Below, piece by piece: positions 30,048 to 39,191 of a stretch of 42,500 bases of DNA. Source of the DNA: Symbiodinium natans (Eukaryota; Sar; Dinophyceae; Suessiales; Symbiodiniaceae); the NCBI GenBank assembly GCA_905221605.1, contig CAJNDS010000760.1, positions 1 to 42,500 on the forward strand, read 5' to 3'. The notes beneath the pieces were generated by a model. That model searched no databases, was not told the DNA's origin, and saw nothing but the letters and a program-made list of their open reading frames with translations. Numbering within the stretch: the first letter of the stretch is position 1; every line of letters begins with the position of its first letter. A program made the position numbers and the translations under genes.

Positions 30048-30075
30048 CTACTCCTTGAGCCACAACCTTGAGCCA
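30048..30075 (-). other. Tandem spliced-leader relics at LINE 5' end
   Basis: On the minus strand the element begins TTGGCTCAAG then GTTGTGGCTCAAG. The dinoflagellate spliced leader ends TTTTGGCTCAAG (known from the group). The outer copy matches 10 of 10 bases and the inner copy 11 of 12. Two in a row suggest two cycles of trans-splicing and reverse transcription. Confidence 0.7.
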
Positions 30076-30154
30076 ACCTGGGTTTAAACATGGGTTCAAC
30101 CTGGGTTCAACCCAGGTGCAACCTGGGTTCAACCCAGGTTCAACCCAGGTTCAA
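30076..30154. repeat. AACCCAGGTT palindromic array
   Basis: Alternating CAACCTGGGTT and CAACCCAGGTT units (CAACCTGGGTTCAACCCAGG and variants), so the array is itself foldback-prone. It sits between the 5' end of LINE copy 1 and the poly(A) of a truncated LINE tail. Confidence 0.9.
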
Positions 30155-30350
30155 TTTTTTTCCGAGTTGAGCGAACAAATGCGATCCACCGTCTTGGTGT
30201 TTGGGTTGTGAAAACCGTGCCTCTGTACTGGCACTCCTGATGGCCCTCTTGGCCCTATGGTACAGGGGGAGGAAAGAACCTCCTCCTAGGCTACCATCCT
30301 CTTTGGGATGCTACCAGAGGTTGTACCTCAGGAGAGAGGATTGAACCTCC
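30155..30350 (-). mobile_element. 5'-truncated LINE tail
   Basis: Seven A (30161-30155 on the minus strand) plus about 190 bp of LINE 3' UTR. By eye it is identical base for base to 21876-22066 of copy 1, while copy 2 differs at many positions. It stops inside a micro-palindrome (GAGGATTGAACCTCCT) where the next AACCCAGGTT array starts. A typical 5'-truncated insertion of recent origin, or a local duplication. Confidence 0.85.
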
Positions 30351-30412
30351 TCAACCCAGGTTCAACCTGGGTTCAACCCGGGTTCAGAACCCGGGTCAGA
30401 ATCCAGGTTCAA
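30351..30412. repeat. AACCCAGGTT palindromic array
   Basis: Units CAACCCAGGTTCAACCTGGG, CAACCCGGGTT, AGAACCCGGGT, AATCCAGGTT. Separates the truncated tail from the A tail of the non-autonomous element. Confidence 0.85.
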
Positions 30413-32144
30413 TTTTTTTTTTCCGAGTTGAGCTTGGTTTGCGAGTCCACCGTCTTGGTGTTTGGGACCGGAGTCCGTACTGCTAAGTACCACTACACTA
30501 TCTTGAGCAGCAGAGGCTAACTGTACAGGTAAAGCCTTCTGCTACTAGTGCCACTACTGAGGGTGGGACCTCAAGCCTATGAGGTCATTGCCTCAGCCTC
30601 TCACTAGAGGGTGGCACCTCTCGCTGCTGCTAAGCTCCACCGAGCCCCACCAATCGCTCCTCTTCCCAGTACTGAGTGAGAGGGTAGCCCCTATCTGTGG
30701 GTGCGGATTGCCTCATGTCCGCTTGCAAACTACCCTTCTCCCTTTCCTGTCAGTAAGAGGGCATCCCTCCTGGTGCACAGCAAGGCATATACATTCTGCA
30801 CTCAGAACCTGCGACCCCTCGGCCACAGGCACCAATTACCTGTACAAATTGGTTTGGCCCAGCTACAGGGTTGTCCGCCTGCTTCAGCTGAGAGGAAAGA
30901 ACTGCCGTAACTGCTCAGCCTGCAGCCCTGTGGGCCCTGGGCAGTGAAGCCCGCCACTTCACAGCCCGAGGATGCCACCTCCACACTCCTGGCGTCTGGC
31001 ACTCCAGGACACTGTGTGGAGGGTTCCAGAAAGCACCTCCTGAAAACTACCCTGTGCGAGGGTGGATGGGACCACCTGGACAAGGCTTATGTCGACAGGC
31101 TTGGGGACACTGCACCCCTCAACTTGGTATATTTGGCGCAGGGTCGACGCCTCCCCTCAACAAGGCGCGGGGACCACGCTTTCCCCTCAATTCCCCCATG
31201 CACGAAGTGCACTGGCGCGGGGAAACACGCCAGGCAGAAGCCAAACCCATAAACATAAACCTCAGGCAGCGCCTAAGGCGGAATCTTGCCTCTGGTAGCA
31301 ATCCCACTCTCAAGCACTGCCGCCAGTGTGGATTTACTGTAGATGAGTCCTAGGCAAGGCCAAGGTGGACAAACTAAAGCTCCTGACACTAAGCTTGGTA
31401 GGCCTGGGCATACCCCAGCATGACAAAGGTCAGGAGGGCCTTATACCACTCATCTCAAAGAGGATAAAACCTCTGGCTGTGTGAGTTACGAAAGAGCCCG
31501 CCAGATCTATCTCACACTTCAAGCCAATGTTGAACTGGTTAGCAGCCAGTGTAGGCGATAGCCCGTTACAAGCCACAGACAATGTAGCAGGCTTCCAGAA
31601 GGGGGCATGTGCTTTCGGCCTGCTGGCCACTGCATCACGTTCCCTAATCGCCACTGCAGACTCCCAAACTTCCAGCTTCCTAACTCCAGCTCTCCAGGGA
31701 TTGCAAGCGGTGGCAACAGGCTGTACAGACCAGTTGCTCAAGTTCGCCGCAGCTCCGGCTTTCACTCTCTTACTAACCGTGCCTTGCGCTCCCCCCCGAG
31801 CATACTGGGCTGATCCCTGCCCGCCGGCCCTTGCCCCTATCTGTTCGGGTCAGAGGGTCTGCACCTCTCTGCTGCCTCGGTGCCACTTGGCCACGAGGCC
31901 CATGGAAGGCATCCCTGTTTGGCACGCTCGCTGAAACTCTGCTCCAGGGACTGGGCATCGCGGAAGTGCCCTGCCCTGGTAGTTCGCTCCAGTCGAAGGA
32001 TGCACCTTCCCTCTCGGCTCACCTCTGAGGTTATGATAGCCAGGCTATCCCTCTTAGAGGGTGGGCTCCATGGCATCTAGGCAGCTACCCTACCTGAAAA
32101 CTGCCTACCACTTGCCTTCTCACTCGAGCCGAGAGCCTTGAGCC
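30413..32144 (-). mobile_element. Non-autonomous LINE-dependent element, 1.7 kb
   Basis: Read on the minus strand it starts with ATTTGGCTCAAG (spliced-leader relic) followed by a second decayed relic (CTCTCGGCTCGAG). It ends with the LINE tail block (CCAAACACCAAGACGGTGGA ... GCTCAACTCGG) and ten A. The approximately 1.6-kb interior shows no long or conserved coding frame and no similarity to ORF1 or ORF2. It does contain at least six GAGG-CCTC micro-palindromes: 30559-30572, 30581-30594, 30607-30620, 30968-30981, 31460-31473 and 31853-31867. Shared 5' and 3' ends with an unrelated middle indicate mobilisation in trans by the LINE. Alternatively, it may be a heavily decayed, rearranged LINE relative. 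Confidence 0.7.
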
Positions 32145-32191
32145 AAATCCAGGTTCAACCTGGGTTCAACCTGGGTTGAATCCGGGTTCAA
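32145..32191. repeat. AACCCAGGTT palindromic array
   Basis: Units AATCCAGGTT, CAACCTGGGTT twice, GAATCCGGGTTCAA. Lies between the non-autonomous element and the poly(A) of LINE copy 2. Confidence 0.9.
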
Positions 32192-32680
32192 TTTTTTTTC
32201 GAGTTGAGCGAACTAGTGCGAACCACCTCCTTGGTGTTTGGGTTGTGAAAACCGTGCCTCTGTACTGGCACATCTGATGGCCCTCTTGGCCCTATGGTAC
32301 AGGGGAGGAATATCACCTCCTCCTAAGCTATCATCCTCTTTGGGATGCTACCAGAGGTTGATACCTCATGAGAGGATTGAACCTCCTGGCAAAACATTCC
32401 TCAAGGTTTCTGGTGCACTGTGTGCAAACTGTGAGAGGAAATCGGCCAGGGGTGTGTTCTCTGGCAGCGAGGATGAACCTCGACTCCATCATCCTCGTTG
32501 GGATGCTACCAGAGGGTGATACCTCATGAGAGGATTAAACCTCCTGACAAAAAGTTCCCTCAAGGCCGCTGGTGCACCTGGCGCAGGCTGTTAGAGGGGA
32601 TCGGTCAGGGGTGGTTTCTCTGGTAGCGAGGATGACCTTCACTTTATCCTCACTGGGAGGATGCAACCTCCTAGGTTGCT

Positions 32681-33793
32681 TCAGCTGCCGGTGCCTTCAG
32701 GGATTTTGCACAGGGGGTCTGCTGCAACTTGGGCTGTCCCTTGCACCTGCTGAAAGAGGCTGCGGATGGCATTGGTTGGCTCGGGCTTAAACTGCGCCTT
32801 GCACCTGGGGTCCTTTTTAAAACTGCATGCAACTGAAAGTTTTTGCGAAACTTTTTTAGTCTTCAAGGACAACTGTCCACCACAACCTTCGCAGACCCAC
32901 AGTTGTCTGTTCCCTAGCAGTTTTAAAACATGTGTAACATGTACCCCTTCAACCGTCACTCTGCCTTGGTGTGTGCATTGGTGCGCTGCCAGTGCTTCCA
33001 AGGTTTTCCGGTTCTTTGTGTGCAGGAGTTTAAGTTGACACTGAGCACACCGGAGGTTGAGACCTTCCCATTCCCACGCATGCACAGGTTTGGTCCGGAC
33101 CAGCTCCTGGAACCATTCCTGTTGGGTGGTGATGTGGCCTCTCCCTATGTTGGAGCCAATGCGCTTTTTGCAGGGCCTGGAGGTGGCCTCATTGCTCTTG
33201 CGAGCCTGCTTTTCCTGTAGGAAGACCTTATACACTGGGTGCTGATTTTCCCCAATGGCAGTAAGGATCTTTTCCGCCCTGCTCGCCAGGAATTCTTGTG
33301 CTTTTTTGCTGCAATGGTCCTGGTACTGACTGGCTGCCCGGACAGCAGGGTGGGCCAGCTCGGCCGCTTTTTCCCCACACAGCTTGTCCGCCAGGTCATT
33401 GACCTGCTGTCTCCACGAGTTTTCCGCACCCACCTTCCGGAGGAACTCCTCCTCTGAAACGTGGGATGGAACCCATTTCATTTTGAGGCGGTTGACATCT
33501 GTGGTTTGCAGCTCCCACCAGATGTCACCGTGGGTCTTGCCCGGCTTTGGGCTGCGGACTCGTTTCGGGACACCAAGGCAGTCTAGTGTCGTGCCTTCGG
33601 TATAACGGGCCAGCTGCAGAACGGCATACAGCTCCCCCCGAAAAACCGTCTGTGGTCCAGGGACTTGGCCTACGATTGCTCCTACCTGGATGTATTCTTG
33701 GCCCTGTTTCTTGCAGGCTACAACTGCATATGCCACCTGCCGGAGTCTCGGGTCCGCCGTGTAGGGGCCACCACTAGCATCTGTGCCATACAC
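32681..33793 (-). pseudogene. LINE copy 2 RNase H and C-terminal Cys region
   Basis: 370 residues, parallel to the end of copy 1 ORF2. RNase H acidic residues are visible in GTDASGG near the start, VFRGELYAVLQ, TTLDCLGV and QQVNDLADKLCGE. CAQCQLKLLHTK ... AAHQCTHQ and WVCEGCGGQL follow. The C-terminus (RSLFQQVQGTAQVAADPLCK) differs from copy 1 after RSLFQ, where copy 1 instead leads into ORF3. Upstream it is joined by a frameshift near 33810 to the zinc-knuckle piece. Confidence 0.85.
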
Positions 33794-34350
33794 AAGCTCC
33801 GGGTCACTGGGGGCTCTTTGTCAGCCCATATACCCACAAAGATGGGATTGTCCTCCTGTGGAGGTTGTACCTCCCATTCGGGTTTGGGCGGGAGGCCCCT
33901 GGTCCACAGCGATCTCGGGCCTTGGGCCCTGCCTTCTTGGAACCATGTTGGCAACTCCCAGTTCTGGGCTTCCCGCCAGGCACAATCCAAGAGCACATGC
34001 TCCCAGTCCGCTTGCTGGTGGCATCGGGGGCACACTTTGACAGCAGAGTTTTGGCTGCAAACCAAGGCACCCTGCCAGACGCACCTCAGGGCAGCTGCTT
34101 TCGTGGTTCGACCTGCTTTCTTGAACTCCCCCAGCAATTTCCTCCCTACCGTCCAGTCGACTCCCTCCTGTAGCTCAGGGGCAGCAAGACCAGTGGCGAT
34201 GCGGTGGTTCATCTCCTTCTGGTAGGTTTGCTGGAGGAGGTCTAAGACACGACACTCCTGCTGTGGGGTGTGTATGGTGTGCTTGGTGCCGTGGGTGTCT
34301 AACCATTCATCACTGCCTCGGCTGCCAACCCATGTCAAGCAGGTACGCAA
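33718..34350 (-). pseudogene. LINE copy 2 zinc-knuckle segment of ORF2
   Basis: This frame carries SDEWLDTHGTKHTIHTPQQE, VDWTVGRKLLGEFKKAGR and the zinc knuckle KVCPRCHQQADWEHVLLDCA. It is separated from the RT thumb by a frameshift near 34325 (GWQPRQ versus GSRGSDEWL). A second frameshift near 33810 precedes RNase H. Copy 1 reads this region uninterrupted. Confidence 0.85.
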
Positions 34351-35032
34351 CCGTGGCTGCCAAAGGGCCCCTGACCATTTGCCACCTGCTGCTGGCCTCT
34401 TCCAGCCTTTGGACGGTGAGGCCCCATGTTCTCTCCAGCAGCTCTTCCTTTCCTACCCAGCGCTTCTTAAGCTGGAACCAGGCCTCAACTTGCTGGACCA
34501 TCATGGTGCGGCCCGGGTCTTGGTACCTATCCCCCACGGAGGACAGGGCCACCTCCAGATTGCCCATCTTTTGTCTGCCACACTGTTCCGCCAGGGCAGT
34601 CCGGAGCTTTTGTCGCCGGGTGGGTGGCATGCCCTGGGCTTGGTGGCCCCAGGTAAGGGCGGAGGCAACCCCTCCTCGGAAGAGGCGGACCTTGGCCGGC
34701 ACACTCGGGACTCTCAGCTGTTTTAGCTTCTTTTGTCTTTTGCCCGCTTTGTGCCTCCGGGCCCTTTGCACCTTGACCCTTCGGACCCGACCTAGGGCAC
34801 AGTCCAGGCCTAAGTCTTTCATACTATCGCAGATAGCTGGGTCCCCGTCTTTGCGCAGCTTCTGTAGTTCCCTTCTGGCTTCCGCGGTGGTGCACAGGAA
34901 GCCGGTTTTCTTGAGGGACAGACGGAGGTCGCTACCTTCCAAAAGCCGGCGAAGGGTTTTGTAACCTTCATAGACCGCAAATGCCGCCTGCTCAGGATAT
35001 CTTGCTTCGAAATCCGCTCCGATATCATCCAC
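34310..35032 (-). pseudogene. LINE copy 2 RT motif C to thumb
   Basis: The frame begins (W)VDDIGADFEARYPEQAAF, so the catalytic Asp pair of motif C is present. It continues SLKKTGFLCTTAEARRELQK, RVRRVKVQRARRHKAGK and VQQVEAWFQLKKRW. Upstream it is out of frame with motifs A and B because of the 38-bp deletion. Confidence 0.85.
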
Positions 35033-37337
35033 CCAGGTGTCTAAGGCAGTGATACTTCGGAGCTGAGCGGCTTCTTGCGAACGGGCACCCTGCTAGGATG
35101 CCCCTCGCAGGGAGGATCCCCTCCGAAAGGAGATCCTCTGCCACGAGATATCTCGTTCCCCGGTAGACTTGCATGACCAGGAGGGCTATAGCTGGCGGGA
35201 AGCCGGTCGCCACTATCCGCTCCTCCAATTTGGTCCAATTAACACTGTCATAGAAAGTCTGTAGGTCCAACAGGACCGCACAGGCATGTTTGTTAGCTGC
35301 GCGGCTAACCTCTCCTCTCAGGAGTCTCTGCATGCCTGTTTCTAGACAAGTGTTACCCGGGGAGGCTTTATCCCATGGGAACCTCTCTGCAGTTTCTCGC
35401 ATCCATTTCTTGACGACCTGTGCTCTGCAGAAGCACCAAAGCCGATAGGTGATGGATGTGAGGGTTATGGGCCTTTCTATGTCAGCGTTTTTGGGCAGGA
35501 GTGCCACATGGTGCGCCTGCCAGTGCTGTGGCGCCACTCCTGTGGTTTCAGCCAAGTTCAGGACTTGGGTGAGCTGCTCATAGGCCGGTCCAGGGAGGTT
35601 TTTTAGGGCAGCATAGGTGAGCCCATCGAGACCTCCTGCCTTGTCGGTGACGTTCTTGAGGATGGCCTCGAGCACCTCTGCTGTTATTTTGAACAGCGGG
35701 GAGGCTTTTGCTGCATCCAGCAGGGTCTGGCCGATCGGGGGGGAACATTCTACCTCTCCCCAAATTGCGACCCACTGCTTCCTCCTGGCCCCTGGGCGCT
35801 CTTCGCCTGGGAGGTTTTGGAAGGGCCGATCTAGGACTCTCTCACTCTTCTTGAGTGAACTATAGAGAGGTCTCATCCCTTTCGCCAATCCCGCTTGGAG
35901 CCAGTCCTTGTATTGGGCCTGCTGCTCCTTTGCTCTCTGCATCTGGAGGGCCGCCTCCTTGTGCCTGGCAACAACACTCAAAGACCGCCACTGTGGTGCT
36001 GTTGCTGAACATTGCTGGTACAGTTCTGTGAGGAAGGCAGTACCTTCAGCAATGTCTTGACAGTTTTGGAGGGTGCCTAGGTCCGGTAGGTGCTGCTGGG
36101 AGGCGGGCACTTCTTCCAGGATTCTGGCTATGCGTGCCCACCAGCCCACTTCAGAGCCTTTGGGGGCAGTGGAAGGGCGCTGCAAGACTAAGGGTCCCCA
36201 TTGGGCCTGCACACACCAACCTCTGCCAGTCCTCGGTGCTTCGTGGCAGTGCTCCAGGCTGGCCGCCCAGGTCGCCAGCTGCCAGGTGCTCTGGTCCTCT
36301 TGGGCACAGGTCCTGTCCATTATGGCGAAATGGGAGGGTTGGACCTCTTGCCATTCTTGGTTTTTGAGGTCTGCTGTGAGTTTCGGGAACTGGGGAAGTT
36401 TCCAGGATTTCCATTCGCTGGCACCATCCTTGACTTTGAGGTGCAAGGCTGCATGTGGTTTCCACGGGACTGCCCAGGTAGCAGACAGATCCACCAGGGC
36501 TTCCAGGCTCCTACTCACCACCCCAAAGTCCAGCTCCGCCCCATGGTTGCATGTAGCTTCTCCAGTGGCTACCATCCGCCCCCGCATCACCTGAATCAGC
36601 GCTGTGTCCTGAACTTCAGTCGGGTCCAGGTTCCAATCCCCCAAGATGATCCAGGGCTCCGGGAGGGTTCTTACGAAAGCCACCAGAGAGGATAGCACCT
36701 CTGCATTCGTGGGACCATTCAGGCCTTCCGTGTCCCTCAGGTAGAGGGACACAATCGTGTAGTCCCACCGTCTTTGTCTCAGGCCCACGGCTGTGTAGCC
36801 CGCCCCTTTGCATTGGTAGGTGGCTTTTTGCCACACTCCGCTATTTTTGGGAAAGGCACAAGCAGTGCCCCCCAACCTTGTGCCCTTGTCCGACAGGGAG
36901 GCCGGCTCAGCATAGAGATCCCATCCTAGGGATTGCAGTGTGGCTCGCCTTCCATGCAGCAGTTCCGGTGTGAGGTGGGTTTCCTGCAGACACACCACCT
37001 TGGCTTTGGAGGAGGTTACCCACTCCAACGCCCCGTTGTTGAAACTGGTGACATTGGCGCTCATGATGCTGAGATACTGGTCAGGCGAGGCGGAAGGTTT
37101 AACCTTCTCATGGCTGGGCTCTTCTGAGTCGGTGCCCTCGCCATGCGCAAGGTCTTCCCCTCGTTCCTGCTGACCCAGCACCTGTTCCGGTGTCAGGGGC
37201 TCCTCACTTTTTGGGAGCTCAGAGGTTATCACCTCCTTTGCCTGTTGGATGGCTTTCCCGGTGACATCCTCTCCTTGCTCTTGGGCATGCAGGACCATCC
37301 TACACCAACCCCAGGCCAGGGAGTCCTCCGCCATCAC
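35025..37337 (-). pseudogene. LINE copy 2 endonuclease and RT motifs A-B
   Basis: 770-residue open frame. Endonuclease signatures: SANVTSFN (residues 94-101), CLQETHL with E119, ILGDWNLDP with D234 and N236, AELDFGVV around 267-274 and KPHAALHL near 293-300. RT: DKAGGLDGLTYAAL near 565-578, RPITLTSITYRLWCF near 622-636, and motif A DLQTFYD at 691-697. GILAGCPFA near 746-754 is the start of motif B. At that point the frame is thrown off by the 38-bp deletion and stops 17 residues later. This is the best-preserved endonuclease-RT stretch in the window. Confidence 0.9.
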
Positions 37338-37893
37338 CTCCTCTTGGGCTTCGATGAAGCTTAGAAGGGTGGCTTCCTTCGCCTGGAAGGGGCTCGCTTG
37401 GGCTGACCACCTCCTGCCATGTCATCTCCAAACCCAAATCTTCTGGGCTGCAGAGGGAAGGTATCACCTTCTGGGCTTCATCATTCCATTGTGGTGGGGG
37501 GGGGCCTTGGGTAACCAGAGGGTTTTCATCAGGGTTCACCTCCCACAGTGGCTTCATTTGTTCGCCGTCTGCTGGTGCCTCATCATCTGTAAGGTCCAGC
37601 TTGAAAAACTTTGGCCCTGTGATCGGAACGCTTTCTGGCGACTCCTTTCCAGGCCGACAAAAGTGGCTGGGCTTCTGCCAGCCTTGCTCACAACCACTGC
37701 TATCTGCAGTAAGTTGTTTCCCCAAGGCCTCCCTCAATCTTTTCCCATGTAGATTGATGTGAGCACCTCGCTTGTAATAGTCAGCACATGCAACTAGGAA
37801 CTGCTGGGCAGTTCGCAGCATGTGTTCCAGCCCTGGGCTGGGGTCGCACATTGGCTCTGTGGGGCCCTTGCTTTGGGGCTCCAGGCCCCACAC
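37300..37893 (-). pseudogene. LINE copy 2 second small frame (ORF1b)
   Basis: Parallel to 28516-29067 in copy 1: WGLEPQSKGPTEPMCDPSPG, RTAQQFLVACADYYKRG, ITGPKFFKLDLTDDEAPADG, EMTWQEVVS. It follows ORF1 in the same frame after a TAG at 37903-37905. After EMTWQEVVS the two copies differ by an indel, so their frames relative to ORF2 are not the same; at least one is mutated. Confidence 0.6.
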
Positions 37894-37902
37894 GCCGAGT
37901 CC

Positions 37903-38289
37903 CTAGGCCACCGGGCCCAACCCCGGCGGGGCATTGGCATTGCCGGGAGGCATCCCCTCCTGGGTTTGCTCCTCAAGGCCCGGAGGGGTGGGGCCCTCCT
38001 GTGTGCGACGCCTCTTTGCTTCTCGCTCCGCTTTAATTTCATGGAGTTTCTTCTCTTGCTCCTCGTTGAGGCTTACCCCCAGTTCATGGAGGATGCTGTC
38101 GACCTCCAGGTCCGCAGCGGATTCGCAGAAGACTTTCTCTTTGAGCAGGCCTGAGCTTGCTTCGACTGCCTTCTGTGCCCTCTCAGCTTGCTCATTCAGC
38201 ACGATCATTTCTTGTAGAAGCTGCCTTAATGACTCCTTCGCCATGTCGATGCGCTTCTGCAGGCCAATCTTTTGATCGGCAATGTGCAC
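37903..38289 (-). pseudogene. LINE copy 2 ORF1 coiled-coil half
   Basis: 128 residues beginning HIADQKIGLQKRIDMAKESL and ending ANAPPGLGPVA then TAG, nearly identical to the second half of copy 1 ORF1. The first half of the protein is cut off here by the inverted blocks at 38287-38703, so ORF1 is not continuous. Confidence 0.85.
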
Positions 38290-38703
38290 AGGTCAAGGAA
38301 GAGGTGGACGACCTCACGGACCTGTGCCAGAAGCATGAAGCCGCCCTGCCGGAGGAGGTCAAAGCCTGCCTGAAAGGCCTCAAGGCCAGCCAGGAGGTGC
38401 CGCCCTCCCAAGCTGCAAGCCAGGCCAGCCAGAGCTGGCAAAGCGCAGCTGGCAAGCTCAAGCAAGAAATGCAGAACACCCGGGCAAACAGCATTCGCAA
38501 GGCGAGACAGAACTGGAGCCAGTGGAAGCCACAATGGCCTACGGTCGCAGAGGCCGCTTACTGGCAGCCGCCAAAGAAGCCCAAGACTCCGAAAGCACCA
38601 CTGCCGAACAAGGTCCTGCAAGCCCTTGGAGTGGCGTGGGACCATGTGCCTGAAGAGGTGCAAAAGAACCTCCAGGAGGCAGGGTACAAACCACCCAAGG
38701 CAG
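38287..38703 (+). pseudogene. Two adjacent in-place inverted blocks of ORF1
   Basis: The + strand encodes ORF1 text that in copy 1 is on the minus strand. Block B (about 38287-38462) gives QVKEEVDDLTDLCQKHEAAL to AAGKLK. Block A (about 38463-38703) gives ANSIRKARQNWSQWKPQWP to GYKPPKA. In the element's own direction the order is still A near the zinc ribbon and B near the coiled coil, but each block is flipped. One inversion of the whole segment would have swapped them. The two blocks form one uninterrupted + frame. Confidence 0.85.
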
Positions 38704-38704
38704 A

Positions 38705-38783
38705 GCATGTGCAGCTGAGCCTTGTCCGCCCAAATCCATCCTGTGCAGCTTTTGCCACTGCAACAGATGCACTCGCGGGCCAT
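38705..38783 (-). pseudogene. LINE copy 2 ORF1 zinc-ribbon start
   Basis: ATG at 38783 then ARECICCSGKSCTGWIWADK and AQLHML, the same start as copy 1 ORF1. The frame then meets the inverted block. The second Cys pair (CKKC) was carried away in the flipped block. Confidence 0.8.
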
Positions 38784-38869
38784 GGCTGAGAGGAAGGCAC
38801 CTCTGGGCAAACTGTCCTAGGCTGGCTACCAGGCTAGGAAGGCTGAGACCTCCGAAACTCCCTCAGGCT

Positions 38870-38895
38870 ACTCCTTGGGCCGAAAACTTGAGCCA
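38870..38895 (-). other. Spliced-leader relics at LINE copy 2 5' end
   Basis: On the minus strand the element starts CTGGCTCAAG followed by TTTTCGGCCCAAG, a perfect and a decayed copy of the 3' end of the dinoflagellate spliced leader (TTTTGGCTCAAG), then GAGTAGCCTGAGG as in copy 1. Confidence 0.65.
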
Positions 38896-38935
38896 GAATC
38901 CGGGTTCAACCCAGGTTCAACCCAGGTTCGACCTT
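38896..38935. repeat. AACCCAGGTT array, upstream of LINE copy 2
   Basis: GAATCCGGGTT, CAACCCAGGTT twice, then GACCTTT. Marks the 5' flank of copy 2. Confidence 0.85.
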
Positions 38936-39180
38936 TAAGCCCCTTTAAACCCCCGATAAGCCTCCCCCTTAAAACCCCCCTCACTTCTCCGATTTCGAAT
39001 CATGAAATCTAAAAAAAAAAAGAAAAAGAAGCCGGGCGCGGCGTTTCGCACGGTAGACTAAAATTAAATTAAAAAGAAATTAACGGCGCGCGCGAAGCGC
39101 GCGCCGCCGCGGCTTTCGGGTTTAGGCTTTAGGGTTAGGGTTCAGGTGTCTCCTACTCCTTCCCACGGTCAACAACAGCT
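38936..39180. repeat. A-rich spacer, GC hairpin and TTTAGGG words
   Basis: TTTCGAATCATGAAATC followed by an A-rich run (38993-39030) is a piece of the dispersed short repeat. At 39085-39105 is a perfect hairpin, GGCGCGCGC-GAA-GCGCGCGCC. At 39118-39147 are TTTAGGCTTTAGGG TTAGGG words. No gene seen. Confidence 0.7.
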
Positions 39181-39191
39181 GTTTTTCGCAC

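Larger units (their letters stand above)
21867..30075 (-). mobile_element. Non-LTR retrotransposon (LINE), copy 1
   Basis: An 8.2-kb element read on the minus strand. Its 5' end at about 30075 is a spliced-leader remnant (TTGGCTCAAG). Then come a short leader, ORF1, a second small frame, ORF2 (endonuclease, RT, RNase H), an ORF3, an untranslated region with eight micro-palindromes and a 9-base poly(A) at 21875-21867, directly followed by an AACCCAGGTT array. Gene order and the terminal A run fit a LINE that transposes by target-primed reverse transcription. Frameshifts in ORF2 and ORF3 make this copy inactive as read. It matches copy 2 (32192-38895) along most of its length, roughly 90 percent by eye. 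Confidence 0.9.
32192..38895 (-). mobile_element. Non-LTR retrotransposon (LINE), copy 2
   Basis: 6.7 kb on the minus strand, from a spliced-leader relic at about 38895 (CTGGCTCAAG) to eight A at 32199-32192. Same layout as copy 1 but without ORF3, so the 3' UTR follows ORF2 directly. Defects: two adjacent inverted blocks inside ORF1 (38287-38703), a 38-bp deletion between RT motifs B and C near 35085, and frameshifts near 34325 and 33810. The endonuclease-to-RT part (35085-37337) is one open frame. Its 3' UTR holds seven GAGG-CCTC palindromes between 32305 and 32670. Confidence 0.9.

Noticed and set aside
30076-30154. AACCCAGGTT array as a CRISPR array or tRNA B-box cluster
   Set aside because: Units are contiguous with no spacers, so not CRISPR. 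B-box agreement is partial and no A boxes accompany it.
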